Positions 1 to 11,225 are shown, numbered from the stretch's first letter. The stretch is 64,000 bases of DNA from Erinaceus europaeus (GCF_950295315.1 NC_080179.1:75044368-75108367), one strand, 5' to 3'. The notes: generated by a model not told the origin, from the letters alone. Made by a program: numbers and translations.

Positions 1-46
1 CAAAACAAGTGTACTATCCAAGTAACCTATTTTTCTTGAAAATTTT

Positions 47-254
47 TAAATTATCTTTATTTATTTATTGGATAGAGAAAGTCAGAAATCGAGAGGAAGG
101 GGGAGACAGAGAGGGAGAGAGACAGAGAGACACCTGCAACCCCGCTTCACCATGCGTAAAGCTTTCCCCCTGCAGGTGGGGACCAGGGGCTTAAACCTGG
201 GTCCTCGCGCATTACAACATGTGCGCTCAACCAGGTGCACCACCACCTGGCCCC
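47..254 (-). mobile_element. SINE-B, reverse orientation
   Basis: Reads from the TTTATTTATTGGATAGAGA-type tail through the purine-rich body to the head ending in CACCTGGCCCC. Complete apart from ordinary substitutions. Confidence 0.85.
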
Positions 255-260
255 AGCTAT

Positions 261-427
261 TTTTTTTTTTTAAGATTTTATTTACTTATTGATGAGAAAG
301 ATAGGAAGAGAGAGAGAAAGAACCAGACATCACTCTGGCACATGTGCTGCCAGGGATTGAACTTGGGACCCCCTGCTTGAGAGTCCAATGCTTTATCCAC
401 TGCGCCACCTCCTGGACCACCCAGGCA
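261..427 (-). mobile_element. SINE-C, reverse, inserted at the edge of SINE-B
   Basis: Flanked by AGCTATT at 255-261 and 428-434, a plausible 7-bp TSD. The T-run at its left edge is the complemented A-rich tail, and the box-B-like TTGAACTTGGGACC is present. Confidence 0.8.
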
Positions 428-429
428 AG

Positions 430-922
430 CTATTCATTTGTTTAAAAAGCCCGCTGATAATTTGCTTGTGTTACCGTCGAGCTGTGCCCCATTGCGTAGT
501 CACGTTACAATCTGTTCATCCGTGCACCTCACATTTGATCTACTTCCATTTTTTTTAAATTTTCAAATAAAGCTGTAATGAACACTCACAAAAACACATT
601 TATAAAGATCTGCACTTACATTTATTTTGAGTAAATACTGAGGGCTGGAATAACAACTATTTATGTGAGTATATGTCTAATTTCTTTAGAACTCTTTTCT
701 ACCCTCTTTTACACGTCTCCCTTCTAGCCGTATATGAGGGTTCAGCTACCCCCTCCACAACCCCCACCCCCATGTCTGATATGGGTGTGTGGCATTTCAT
801 TGAGGTCTCCATTTGCATTTTGTAAATGACATATGATGTTGAGTACACCTCCATATGTTTTCTTCCATCTGCCCATCTTTCTTGGTGAAGCAGAAGTTTA
901 AATATTTTGTGAATTAAAATTT
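430..922 (-). mobile_element. Old L1 ORF2/3' fragment, reverse
   Basis: Contains the complement of classic L1 ORF2 3' sequence (AATAAAGCTGTAATGAACA, then the ATGATGTTGAGTA region). Similarity is decayed. It resumes at 1700, 2312 and 2866, so it hosts the younger insertions in between. Confidence 0.7.
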
Positions 923-1382
923 TTGACCTGGAAGCAACCCAGGTGTCCAACCACAGATGAGTGGCTGAGTAAGTTATGGTCTAGATTCATGGTGGAATAC
1001 TACTCAGCTATTAAAAATGGTGACTTCACCTCCTTTAGCCCATCTTGGATGGAGCTTGAAGAAATGATGTTAAATGAGTAAGATAGAAGCAGAAGGATGA
1101 ATATAGGATGATGTCACTCATAGATAGAAGTTGAAAAACAAGATCAGAAAGGAAAACACTAAACAGAACTTGGACCGTTGGTGCATTTCACCAAAGTAAA
1201 AGACTCTGCTATGAGGGAAAGGTTCTGGTCCTGGATCATGCTGGCAGAGGAGGACCTAGTGGGTTTTGTATTGTTATGTAGAAAACTGAGAAATGTTATG
1301 TATGTACAAACTATTGTATTTTACTGTCAACTGTAAACCATCAATCCCCCAATCAAGAAAATTAAAAAAAAAAAAAAAAAAA
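918..1382 (+). mobile_element. L1 3' end, plus strand, with poly(A)
   Basis: Starts in the ORF2 C-terminal region (GACCTGGAAGCAACCCAGG) and ends in 19 A at 1363-1381. The 3' UTR matches the full-length L1 at 44148-49997 (shared TACAAACTATTGTATTTACT-like stretch), so both belong to the young hedgehog L1 lineage; this copy is 5' truncated. Confidence 0.85.
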
Positions 1383-1695
1383 CTAGTGGGTTGCATGGTG
1401 GCGCAGCCAGTTCAGGGCACACTGTAGTGCTAAGTGCAAGAATTCATGACAGGACCCAGGTCTGAAACCCCCCGGCTACGCTGGGGACACTGGATGAGTG
1501 GTGAATCAGGTCTGCAGGTGTCTATCTTTCTCCCTCTCTGTCACCCCCTTCCCACTCAATTTCTCCCTGTCCTATCAAATAAAATGGAAAAAAGAAAAGA
1601 ACAGAAAAAAAAGGGGGGCACCAGGAGCAGTGGACTCATAGCACTGGCATCAAGCCCTAGGGGTAATCCTGGAGGCAAAAAAAAATTTGTTGTTG
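1383..1695 (+). mobile_element. SINE-B with extra 3' module
   Basis: tRNA-like head GTGGCGCAGCCAG with a CT-rich body, followed by the accessory 3' module (ACCAGGAGCAGTGG to CCTGGAGGC) and a (TTG)n run. Confidence 0.8.
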
Positions 1696-1699
1696 TTGT

Positions 1700-1800
1700 T
1701 GTTGTTGTTCTTATTGTGGAAGTAATAAGGCATCTTTATATAGTCTACGTACATCTCTTGTAGAATATATATCTTACAAATCATTTCTTCTAGACTTCAA
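1700..1800 (-). mobile_element. Old L1 fragment, continuation
   Basis: Matches the L1 ORF2 stretch that normally follows the piece ending near 922, so the L1 3' end and SINE-B at 918-1695 were inserted into it. Confidence 0.6.
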
Positions 1801-1832
1801 CTCCCCCCCCCCATTTTATTAAGAAGATCTTT

Positions 1833-2045
1833 GGGGCCAGATGGTGGCATACCTGGTAGAGTGCACATGTTACCATGTGCAAGAATCTGGGTTCCAGCCC
1901 CCAGTCCCCACTTTCAAGAGGGAGGATTTACAAGGGGTAAAGCAGAGCTGCAGGTGTCTCTCTCTCCATCTCTACCTTTCTCTCACTTCTCAATATCTCT
2001 CTGTCCTAGTAAATCAGTCAATCACACAAACATTTTTAAAATAAG
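1833..2045 (+). mobile_element. SINE-B
   Basis: Head GGGGCCAGATGGTGGCATAC, CT-rich body, tail AATCACACAAACATTTTTAA. Confidence 0.85.
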
Positions 2046-2049
2046 GTCT

Positions 2050-2300
2050 CCGGGGCTGGGTGGCGGTACACATTTTTCATGTGTGGTTTGCAAGCCTTCT
2101 ATCTCCACCTGCGGGGGGGGGGCTTCATGAAAGGTGGGGCAGTGCTGCAGGTGTCTTTCCTTTTTCCTCTCTTTCTCCCTCTTCCCCCCTTCTCTCTATC
2201 TCTCATCCTCTCTTAAAAATGGAAAAAATAAAAGAGTGGTGGAACTGTGTAGGCACTGAGCACCAGTAGTGACTCTGCTGGCAAAAAAAAAAAAATGAAA
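2050..2300 (+). mobile_element. SINE-B, diverged, with 3' module
   Basis: Head GGGGCTGGGTGGCGGTACAC. The box-B area is damaged and a G-run (about 2115-2122) replaces the usual spacer. Ends in A13. Confidence 0.75.
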
Positions 2301-2311
2301 TTAAAAAGAAA

Positions 2312-2384
2312 GAAAAATCTTTTGAAGGGCAAAAGGTTTTGATTTTGCAGACCCCCGAATTAACTGACTTTTGTAGCTCTCTGT
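2312..2384 (-). mobile_element. Old L1 fragment, continuation
   Basis: Short stretch resembling the L1 ORF2 complement (AAAAGGTTTTGATTTTGCAG); a further scrap lies at 2866-2905. Confidence 0.45.
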
Positions 2385-2703
2385 TTATTTTTTTAATTTT
2401 TATGTATTCCCTTTTGTTGCCCTTGATTTTAAAAATATTTATTTATTTATTCTCTTTTGTTGCCCTTGTTGTTTTATGGTTGTTGTTATTGATGTCATCG
2501 TTGTTGGCTAGGACAGAGAGAAATGGAGAGAGGAGGGGAAGACAGAGAGGGGGAGAGAAAGACAGACACCTGCAGATCTGCTTCACCGCCTGTGAAGCGA
2601 CTCCCCTGCAGGTGGGGAGGCGGGGGCTCGAACCGGGATCCTTGTGCCAGTCCTTGCACTTTGCACCATGTGCGCTTAACCCGCTGTGCTACTGCCCGAC
2701 TAC
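2385..2703 (-). mobile_element. SINE-A, reverse, with duplicated tail segment
   Basis: The tail motif CCCTTTTGTTGCCCTTG occurs twice (about 2409 and 2456), separated by an AT-rich stretch, so the tail was duplicated. The body and head to CTGCCCGACTA are intact. Confidence 0.85.
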
Positions 2704-2863
2704 CTTTTTTTTTTTTTTTAAGATTTTATTTATTTATTAATGAGAAAGATAGAGGAGAGAGAAAGAACCAGACATCACTCTGGCACATGTGCTGCGGGGA
2801 ATCAAACTCAGGACCTCATGCTTGGGAGTCCAAAGCCTTATCACTGCGCCACCTCCCAGACCA
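2704..2863 (-). mobile_element. SINE-C, reverse
   Basis: T15 start, AAGATTTTATTTATTTATTA, then the complemented head ending CGCCACCTCCCAGACCAC. Directly abuts the preceding SINE-A. Confidence 0.85.
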
Positions 2864-2906
2864 CAACTCATGCTTTTTATGTGTTCAATAAAGATATTCT
2901 TCCTGG

Positions 2907-3115
2907 GAGCCAGGTGGTGGCGCACCTGGTTAAGCACATTCATTACAATGCACAAGGACCCAGGTTCAAGCCCCTGTTTCCCACCTGTAGGGGGGAAGCT
3001 TTACGAGGGGTGAAGCAGGATTTCAGGTACCTCTCTATCTCCTTCTCTCTCTCCCTCCCCTCTCCATTTCTCTCTGTCTCTAACCAATAATAAATGAATC
3101 AAATGTTTTTTAAAC
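2907..3115 (+). mobile_element. SINE-B
   Basis: Well-preserved head (GGAGCCAGGTGGTGGCGCAC) and box B (GGTTCAAGCCCC); tail AATAATAAATGAATC. Confidence 0.88.
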
Positions 3116-3879
3116 AAGAACAGCATCCGAGGTCTTCTTCCTAACACAGACATCTTCAGCCCCCAGACTCTAGAGAGCAGCAAGTGTTCCCATGCTTACA
3201 AAGACGGTCAAGTCCTAACACCTGGAGCCTGTATGAATTAGTTCTGATGGCCAAAGGGACTCTGCAGTGTGATGAAACTGAAGGCGTGGAGGAGGAAATG
3301 TCTCTGGAGCCCCAGGAGTCTCCTAGCAGGATATCATCCCAGGGATCCGTATATGGGAACGTGCAGGGGCAGGCTGGCTGGGGGAGATGTGGTGATGGAC
3401 TCGAAGGCAGGGTGAGTCAAGGAAGGGCCACGAGCCAGGGAATGTGGGCAGCTCCAGAAGCTGGGAAAACAAGGGACCAGTGTCTCTCCCCTGCAGATCA
3501 CAGCATGGGAGACAGTCCTGCTGACACCAGGGTTTAGGCCCATGAAGGTGACCCGGCTGGCCTAGCAGTGGGAGACGTGTAGCAACACGGCACAAAACAC
3601 AAGGTCCACACAGCACACACCTTGGACGCTTCCCAGAACCAGTTCCTGTGCCTTGTGCTGCGGGGAGGCGCTGGGTTTCTCTCGTCTTCGTCTCCATATC
3701 TGTGAATATTGGCCATGGTGCCAATATTACTAGGGACGGGGGTGCTAAGGACATCAGGGTGGTCTGAAAAGTCAAGATTCTGTTTGTGTCATTGCCACCA
3801 GGTTTAACCTGGGCTTGCATCCTGCACAACACATCGACCACTCCCCTCTCCCCACCAACCCCCTCTCCCCACCTCCATT
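3116..3879. other. No gene recognised; possibly ancient repeat
   Basis: Unique-looking sequence. The part from about 3205 (AAGTCCTAACACCTGGAGCC) to 3545 (CTGCTGACACCAGGGTTTAG) resembles remnants of an old mammalian interspersed repeat. Both strands have open frames, but none shows a recognisable domain or splice context. Confidence 0.4.
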
Positions 3880-4050
3880 TTCTTCTCTTTTTTTCTTTTT
3901 GACACAGAGAGAAGTTGAGATGTCTGCAACTCTTCTCCATTGCTTGTGAAACTTCCCTCTCCCCCCACAGGTGGGATCCGGGGATTTGAACCAGGGTATT
4001 TGCACTTGGTAATATGGCTGCTGTACTGAATGTGGTGCTACCCAACTCCT
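3880..4050 (-). mobile_element. SINE-B-like, old, reverse
   Basis: Diverged copy: a purine-rich AGAGAGAAGTTGAGATGTC stretch, then GATTTGAACCAGGG (box B complement) and a decayed head. Confidence 0.6.
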
Positions 4051-4117
4051 CTAAAGAAAGATCACAACTCTAAGCTATGTTGATTTCTCTTGTTTAAATT
4101 TTGTTTTACTTTTAAAG

Positions 4118-4327
4118 AATTTTTTAATTATATTTATTTATTAGATAGAGTCATCCAGAAATTGGGAGGAAGGGAGAGCTAGAGAGGGAGAGAGACAGAG
4201 AGACACCTGCAGCCCTGCTTCACCACTTGTGACGCTTTCCGCCTGCAGGTGGGGACCAGGGGCTCCAGCCCAGGCCCACACACATTGTAACATATGCGCT
4301 CAAACCTTGCCTGCCACCACCTGGCCC
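4118..4327 (-). mobile_element. SINE-B, reverse
   Basis: Complete reverse copy from the ATTTATTTATTAGATAGAG tail to CCACCTGGCCCC. Confidence 0.85.
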
Positions 4328-4679
4328 CTATATTGGTTTCTCTGTGCTGAACAAGGAGATTAAATACCTCTCCTGCCAGTGTTTTTTTTTTTTTTTTTTT
4401 TTTTTAACAACTAGCTTGGCTACAAACACCTTGGAGACAGAAACAGTGTCATGTATCCTGTTATGTCCATAGTTTCTAGCATAAGGTCGGGGAGAGGATA
4501 AACACAGAATAAATGTCGGAGACATGTAGGACAAGGCTGCATCCTCATTGCAATGGTTGCTTATTATAACTTGGTGGGTGTGGCTTTATGGGCATTTCCC
4601 CAAACATGATTGTTTATTTATTTATTTATCTATGTAGTTATTTATTTGTGTAGTTATTCGTAATTACCACTCACTCTTA
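4328..4679. other. No gene; T-run and AT-rich spacer
   Basis: Contains a poly(T) run at about 4381-4405 that may mark an unrecognised minus-strand retroposon, and ATTT repeats near 4608-4650. Confidence 0.5.
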
Positions 4680-5049
4680 ATTGCTATTGCTGGGGCTCAG
4701 TGCCTACACTATGAATCCATAATTCCAGGTGGCCATCTCTCTACTTCTTTTTTTTTAATTTATATATTTTTTTATTTATTCCCTTTTGTTGCCCTTATTG
4801 TTTTACTGTTGGAGTTATTATTGTTGTCGTTATTGATGTTGTCATTGTTGGATAGGACAGAGAGAAATGGAGAGAAGATGGGAAGACAGAGAGGGGGAGA
4901 GAAAGACAGACACCTGCAGACCTGCTTCACTGCCTGTGAAGCGACTCTCCTGCAGGTCCGGGGAGCTGGGGGCTGGAACCAGGATCCTTATGCCAGTCCT
5001 TGCACTTTGTGCCACCTGCACTTAACCCACTGCGCTACCGCCCGACTCC
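4680..5049 (-). mobile_element. SINE-A long form, reverse
   Basis: Begins with the complemented 3' module (TTGCTGGGGCTCAGTGCC) before the usual tail, body and head (CGCTACCGCCCGACTCCC). Confidence 0.85.
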
Positions 5050-5212
5050 CCATCCCTCCACTTCTTGTAAAGTCCAAGAGAAACTGAGGGAGGAGAAGCA
5101 GAGACACACATGCAGCATAGCTTCAGCACATGTGGAGTTTCTCCTCCTGAAGGAAGGGGCTGTGAGCTTGAACCCAGGTCCTTGGGCATTTTACCAGGTA
5201 CACCATCACCAT
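5050..5212 (-). mobile_element. SINE-B-like, diverged, reverse
   Basis: Shows the AGAGACACACATGCAGCA body and AGCTTGAACCCAGGTCC box-B complement, truncated at both ends. Confidence 0.6.
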
Positions 5213-5372
5213 TTTTTATGTTTAATAAAGAGAAAGATAGAAATAGACAGACAGGCAGATTATCCAGAGCACTGCTCAGTTCTGGATTAGGGTGGTACTG
5301 GAAATTGAATCTGGGACTTCAGGGTGGCAGGCGTGAAAGTGTTTACATAACCACTGTGCTATATCCCAAACC
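5213..5372 (-). mobile_element. SINE-D, reverse, old
   Basis: Has GAGCACTGCTCAGTTCTGG and GAAATTGAATCTGGGAC, the complement of the SINE-D body and box B. Confidence 0.65.
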
Positions 5373-6382
5373 CTCCAAACACGCCATTGAGAACACTCGG
5401 ATTTACATGTTTTCCACTCTGTATATGCCAACAGAGGTAAGTATCTTGTTGAGTTTTTCAATTTGTGATTAGCTTCTGCTACAAAAGTGAAACATTTCAC
5501 TATTCTATTTAAGTTCATTTTTTTTCTTCCCCTAGAGGACATTATTATTTGAATAACTGAATACTAACCATTGAACTTCAATTCCTACTGAGGCCTCCGA
5601 TGAGAGAGAAGGACTGGATTTCCACGCAGACCAAACACTTTCCATTTGCAGGATTCTGCAGCTATCTATTGCTTTATCTGATTTTTCATCCCCTGGGAAA
5701 GCAGAAATGAATTTGCCAAAATTCTGGATGCAGAGTCATTTATAGAGTGGCCCTTCAAGAGTTACCGAGAACCAGAACTCATATCTGATGAAAGGCATAT
5801 AAAACAAGGCCCCCTCAGAGCAGTAATTAACCCACCAGGAGTTGAGCGCCTGTCAAATGAGAGGAAAGAGAACTGTGTTCCTAGCTCCACCGATGGTGTT
5901 AGCAGCAGCCGTGGATTCCTAGCCCTGTGTGAAGGCAGCGGCTTCATCTCTGGGCAGGGGCCAGAGGGACCTGTCTCTGAGCTGTGATCCAAGAGATGGA
6001 GATTCATGGCACCAGCTGAAAAAGTGCCAAAGCAGGGAGGGAGGGAGAGAGGGAGGGAGTGAATGAGTAGAGCCACAGTGGCAAAGCCTTCAGTAACACT
6101 GAATACTAAGGTGCACGGGCCAGACACACAGACCTTCCTGCTGTCCCCCGGAGGAACAGAGGTCAGGGATGGAGAGTCAGGATTATAATACCACGACCAC
6201 AGCTGCTGAGTGTTACAGCTATGATACTGAGAAGCAGAAGTCTCTACCTGACTGAGGACAGGCAGTGAGTGTTCACTTATGGTGAGCAAAAGGAATTATA
6301 GGACATGAACGTAATTAGCATACACTGGATGTCAGCAGCATATCGCAGACCCACGCAAACTCACAAGGGACTATGGGTATAG
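5373..6382. other. No gene recognised
   Basis: Unique sequence without a repeat I recognise. An open stretch on the minus strand (about 5762-6289) has no domain, Kozak or splice context that supports a gene. Confidence 0.6.
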
Positions 6383-6394
6383 AAAGTTACTTAA

Positions 6395-6758
6395 GAGGGC
6401 TGGGCGGCAGGCAGCGCAGCGGGTTAAGCGCACATGGCGCAAAGCTCAAGGGCCATCTTAAGGATCCCAGTTAGAGCCCCCCCCCCACTCCCCACCTGCA
6501 GGGGAGTCACAGGCGGGGAGTCACAGGCGGTGAAGCAGGTCTGCAGGTGTCTGTCTTTCTCTCCCCCTCTCTGTCTTCTCCTCCTCTCTCTGTTTCTGTC
6601 TGTCTTATCTAACAACGATGATAGCAATGACAACAATATCTACAACAAGCGCAACAAGGGCAACAAAATGGGGAAAAAATGGCCTCCAGGAGCAGTGGAT
6701 TCACAGTGCAGGCACCGAGCCCCAGTGATAACCCTGGAGGCAAAATAAATAAATAAAT
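6395..6758 (+). mobile_element. SINE-A long form with 12-bp TSD
   Basis: AAAGTTACTTAA flanks it at 6383-6394 and 6759-6770. The 3' module at 6682-6741 is bounded by the inverted repeats GCCTCCAGG and CCTGGAGGC. A 14-bp segment (GGGGAGTCACAGGC) is tandemly repeated just after box B. Confidence 0.93.
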
Positions 6759-6770
6759 AAAGTTACTTAA

Positions 6771-7059
6771 ATAAGTGTCTGGTGGGAGTTGTTCTTTTTT
6801 TCTGCTTGCCTTTTTGGCCTCCTTGCTTCCTTCCTGCTGTTGCCATTCCAGTCAATCTTCTCCCGAACCTGAAGCCACTTCCCCAGATAAGCTGTGCTTA
6901 AGGACTGTGGCTCCAAGCTGCATAGTGGGCCAATCTCTCCCTCTGCTCATTTTGCTGCTATGGTTTCTATATAACCAAATAAAACTGCTATGTTGTGATA
7001 AACCCCACAACAAAAAAACAACAGAAAAATTTGTTATTAATCATTCTTATTACTGATAG
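6771..7059. other. Unassigned sequence with AATAAA
   Basis: A stretch ending CCAAATAAAACTGCTATG looks like the 3' end of an old retroelement or LTR, but no boundaries are visible. The hydrophobic open frame on the plus strand is not a recognised protein. Confidence 0.35.
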
Positions 7060-7272
7060 GTGTAATTGCCCAGATAGCAAAGATGGTAGAATTATCTGAC
7101 AAGGATTTCAAAGCATCCATCTAAAAATGTGATTACACACATATTTGAAACAAATGAAAAAAACAAACAAACAAACCAAAAAACCTGAAAGACTTGGGGG
7201 GGGAAAGGAAAATTAGTGGGAAATTTTATAAATGAAATATATAGTACTTGAAGATTTTAAAAATAAATGGAT
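7060..7272 (+). mobile_element. Old L1 5'/ORF1-region fragment
   Basis: Resembles the start of old L1 ORF1 (ATTTGAAACAAATGAAAAAA and the lysine/glutamate-rich codons before it). Confidence 0.5.
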
Positions 7273-7430
7273 AGCTTAGGGAACTGGAAGATAACACAAT
7301 GGTTCTGCAAAAAACGTTCATGCTTGAGGTTCTGAGGCCCCAGGTTTAATCCCAGGCACCATCATAAATCAGAACTAAACAGTGCCCTGGTTAAATAAAT
7401 TAAATTAATAAATCTTAAAAAATTTAAAAA
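7273..7430 (+). mobile_element. SINE-D
   Basis: GGGAACTGGAAGATAACACAATGG head, CAGGTTTAATCCCAGGCACC box B, A/T-rich tail. Confidence 0.75.
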
Positions 7431-7461
7431 ATCTTTAAATAAGACTAATTGAAAATATTAT

Positions 7462-7742
7462 TTTTTAATATTTATTTTCCCTTTTGATGCCCTTGTTTTT
7501 TATTGTTGTTGTAGTTATTATTGTTATTGATGTTGTTGTTGTTTAGATAAGACAGAGAGAAATGGAGAGAGGAAAGGATGACAGAGACAGGGAGAGAAAG
7601 ACAGACACCTGCAGACCTGCTTCACCGCCTGTGAAGCGACTCCCCTGCAGGTGAGGAGCCGGGGGCTCCAACCAGGATCCTTATGCCGGTCCTTGCACTT
7701 TGCGCCATGTGCGCTTAACCCTCTGCGCTACTGCCCGACCCC
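7462..7742 (-). mobile_element. SINE-A, reverse
   Basis: Complete reverse copy; ends at GCTACTGCCCGACCCC next to old L1 sequence. Confidence 0.88.
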
Positions 7743-7912
7743 TGGAAAGATTATTTTAAAAACTAGACCCTATAATGGCAAAAGAATAGTAGTTCTTCAG
7801 TTAAACCATATACAAATGTAACTTTACACAATAATGTGAAATACACTGCCCATACAATTAGCTCAAAATTGCACCATGTAGGTAAATATCAAAGGTAAAT
7901 CATAAAACTTTT
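7743..7912 (+). mobile_element. Old L1 ORF2 3' fragment
   Basis: Matches the ORF2 stretch around TTAGCTCAAAATTGCACCAT. Continues after the SINE-A insertion at 8208. Confidence 0.65.
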
Positions 7913-7928
7913 AGAAATAAGTAAAAGA

Positions 7929-8191
7929 GGGAGTCGGGCTGTAGCGCAGCGGGTTAAGCACAGGTGGTGCAAAGCGCAAGGACCAGCGTAAGGATCCCGG
8001 TTTGAGACACCTGCAGGGGAGTCGCTTCCCAGGCGGTGAAGCAGGTCTGCAGGTGTCCGTCTTTCTCTCCCCCTCTCTGTCTTCTCTTCTCTTTGTTTCT
8101 TTCTGGCCTATCCAACAAGGACAACAACAGTAAAAAAAAAAAAAAAGGGTAACAAATGGGAATAAATAAATAAATACAAAAAAATTAAAAA
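7929..8191 (+). mobile_element. SINE-A with 16-bp TSD in old L1
   Basis: AGAAATAAGTAAAAGA flanks it at 7913-7928 and 8192-8207. Box B is partly lost (CGGTTTGAGACACC). Confidence 0.93.
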
Positions 8192-8207
8192 AGAAATAAG
8201 TAAAAGA

Positions 8208-9136
8208 AAATGATTTCATTAATTTGAGGGCAAATAAATAAGATATAAACAGTTAAACTGGCAAAAAAAAAGTGGAAATTGGACTGCATTTAAACTTAAA
8301 ACTTGCTGTCTAAAACATACTGTTAAGGAAATGAAAAGGCATGCTACAGACTGGAGGGAAATACTTGAAATAAATATATGACATATGCTTATGAACTGTG
8401 TTCAGACTGTAGTCTGGTTACTCAGTAAGACAAACAACCCAATAAAAACATGGGTACAAAATGTCAACAGGCCCTTTGCTAAAGAAGATTATATAGGTAG
8501 CAAATAAGTACTTGAAACAATGCTAAGCATCCCTGGTCACTAGGTAAACATAAATTAAATCACAAGGAGATGTCACTTTGCAACCACTACCATGTCTGAA
8601 GCCCAAGCAACTGGTAGCCATGGTGACTGGGGCTCTGAGGCCACTGTTGGTGGTATAGGGGTGAGGAGGAAGTGGGGGGTGGGGGACACGGGACACAGTA
8701 CAGATTGGGTTTCTTACCCTGAAACATACACTCACTGTGAGACCTGATGATTTTACTCCTGGATATTTACCAAAAAGAAAAAGACAAAGAAAAAAGGAAA
8801 GAACTGAAAGGCATGCCCACACAAAGGCTTGTAAGCAAACATTCAGAGCACAAGGATGTGTGGTCACCCCAATGGCAACCAGCCAAACACCTCATGAAGG
8901 AAGGGTACGTGGGGAACACCCAGTGACACAAAGGAGCATCAGTCACAGCAGGAGGATGAACTCACCATCACAATGGCACAGTGGAACTGCAAAAGCAACC
9001 CAAGTGACAGAAAGCCAGGCACCAGATGCCACCTGCCTTAGAATAAAGGAACACCTGCGGCAAGTACAGACAGGAGGTGGAGAGGCTGCCGCTAGGTGGG
9101 GGAGAGGGATATTTTTCTAGAAACAGAAAGGTTCTA
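8208..9136 (+). mobile_element. Old L1 ORF2 C-terminal and 3' region
   Basis: The coding remnant from about 8325 corresponds to the ORF2 C-terminal region (codons like M-K-R-H-A near 8331). It is followed by the warm-up stretch typical of old L1 (AAGAAGATTATATAGGTAGC) and the 3' end. Many frame breaks. Confidence 0.65.
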
Positions 9137-9310
9137 TGGGGCTGGGGAGATAGCCTAATGGTTGTACACAAAAACTTCCATGCCTGAGGCTCTGAAGTCC
9201 TAGGTTCAGTCCCCGGCACCATCATATGCCAAAGCTGAGGACAGTGCTATGGTCTTCCTCTCTGTATCTCTCTCATTCAAATAGAACAAAATAATAATAA
9301 TAATAATAAG
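9137..9310 (+). mobile_element. SINE-D with (AAT)n tail
   Basis: GGGGCTGGGGAGATAGCCTAATGG head, GGTTCAGTCCCCGGCACC box B, tail of seven AAT units. Confidence 0.85.
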
Positions 9311-9440
9311 AGATTCTGTGTGATGATGATGGTGGTCATGATGCCATTGAACATACTAGTCAAACCACATCAAACTGGACGTGTAAAAGCAATGACTTCT
9401 AGCATATGCAAGTTATATCTCGACAAATCTCACTTAAAAC
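9311..9440 (+). mobile_element. Old L1 3' UTR end
   Basis: TGTGATGATGATGGTGGTCA through AAGTTATATCTCGACAAATC matches the terminal 3' UTR pattern of old L1; SINE-D above interrupts it. Confidence 0.6.
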
Positions 9441-9701
9441 CCATCTGGTCGTTTCTAAAATACCCAGAAAAAGAGGTCCAGAAGCAGTTCTGGAGGAAGA
9501 GTTGTGCACACAGGGACTGAGGCTGGTCTGCCTAAAATTGAACTGAGACCTATCACCAGCCATCCTGACATCAGACGGCGGGGTAGCCTGGGGGAACCCG
9601 CAGATGGAGGCTCAGCAGGAGAAGCACACCACAGACTGGATGACATTGCTGTTCCCCTTCAAAAAAAGGGGAGGCACTTCTGTAAAAGAAAATGTTATGG
9701 C

Positions 9702-9801
9702 TGGTAAAATAGTTCACTTCAATAGTGAACTGCTTGGCTGAGTGTGACCAGGTTTGAAACGCCCACCCGCCCCCTGCACTGGAGGGGAATTTCAGTGCTG
9801 T

Positions 9802-9844
<43 letters not shown>

Positions 9845-9905
9845 GCTATCTGTCTATCTGAGAAAGTCAATCTGGAATGGTGAAGTCCTGAAGATGACCA
9901 AAACA
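9702..9905 (+). mobile_element. SINE-E with (CT)n expansion
   Basis: GGCTGGTAAAATAGTTCACTTC head, imperfect box B, then about 38 bases of (CT)n at 9804-9841. Confidence 0.75.
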
Positions 9906-11220
9906 AACAAATAAAATTCAAAAGAGAGTAGATGCTACATTGTACAAACAAGATAAAAAGAAATGCAGAAAAATAGAACAGTAACTGAAAAATTCCTTTT
10001 CCATGCCACCCTTTCCCTCCTTTCCCTGGTCTACACCCAGTGGTGGCCTTGGTGGCTGTGTCATATCCTATTAGCTTTTCAGATTTTTGTTTAGTTTAAG
10101 TGAGAAAGAGCTGGATACTACCACTAGACTCCTTTTGCAATCCAGAGACTCAAAATTCAACAAATAATTCCTTGTCTGTAAAATCTGAGCCCTAACATTC
10201 ACCAGTGACGAGATCTGGTGTGTCCACCCCCTCTGACAACCGCAGATGAGAAAAATCAAATGATAGGTCCAGAATACGGTGGGTCGGAGTCATGAGCACA
10301 AGCAAGCATGGAGGAGAGAGTATTGCAGTCATTTCTGCAACTGCTGAGTCAACTCCTAGTTGAGTCCATCAAACAGCTTTCAGAGAAAGAAAAAGAAAAA
10401 AAAAAAAAAAAACGAACCACAGTTGCTATCTGTGGACACAGGACCAAATCTAAGTTCCAAACTCTGAAGACCAGTGGAGCTCAGAAAGTCCATCTGCCTC
10501 TGAGCTGCCCCAGAAGACTAGGGTTGGCACAGGGCCATACGGCCGAGGGAGACTCTAGGAACAGTGCTCAAGACCACCTGAACCACAAGTTCACCCGCCT
10601 CCCTTCAGATCTTCAGAGGACCCTTCCCAGGCAGAAAGCAGAGGGACCCCACCCCTCACCTGCCAGATCCAACTGACCCAGAACCAGAGAAGAAGCTGGC
10701 ACTGTGACCTCCGCAGAGACTCTCCTCCAGGGAAGGACTGGGGAGCATGCCTGGACGGCGGGCGGGGCAAGGAGGGAGCCCCGGGAAGTTGGAAAGCGCC
10801 TCCAGGTATTTGCTTGGCTGCTGTGAGCTGCCATAGACCCATCCTGACTGGGCTGACTCACCAGGTGGGGCCACACACCTGACAGAACCAAACAGAAGGG
10901 GTGCCTCTCCTTCCTCAGTCCCACCCTTGGGAGCTGGGGAGCCAGCGAAACAGGGCAGAGGGAGGGTACAGCTCAGGCTCCTGCAAGGGCTTCCCATGCA
11001 ATGCCTGAGGCTCCGCTCTGCCCTCGACTGACTGTGTGGGCTGCTGGGCATCTGCAGAAAGAGAAAGGAGTGCCCACACCAGCAGACCATGGTCAGACCA
11101 CAGCGCAGGCCAGTCTGTCCTCGGGTGGCATTTATTCCTCCTCTAGGCTTCATGTGGATTCAAACAGTCAGCAATTAAAGGACAACAACTCGGTGCCAGG
11201 TGCTAGATAAGAAAGGTCTG
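9906..11220. other. No gene recognised; unique sequence
   Basis: Moderately GC-rich from 10440 to 11160, with an A-run at about 10391-10410. Overlapping open frames on the minus strand lack recognisable motifs or clean exon borders. It could hold noncoding regulatory sequence. Confidence 0.6.
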
Positions 11221-11225
11221 AGGAG

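Noticed and set aside
5762..6289. 175-codon minus-strand open frame
   Set aside because: Composition is ordinary, no motif recognised, no Kozak or acceptor support.
6775..7056. Hydrophobic 93-codon plus-strand frame resembling a small membrane protein
   Set aside because: The start lies at the edge of a SINE TSD and the sequence looks like an old retroelement 3' end with AATAAA.
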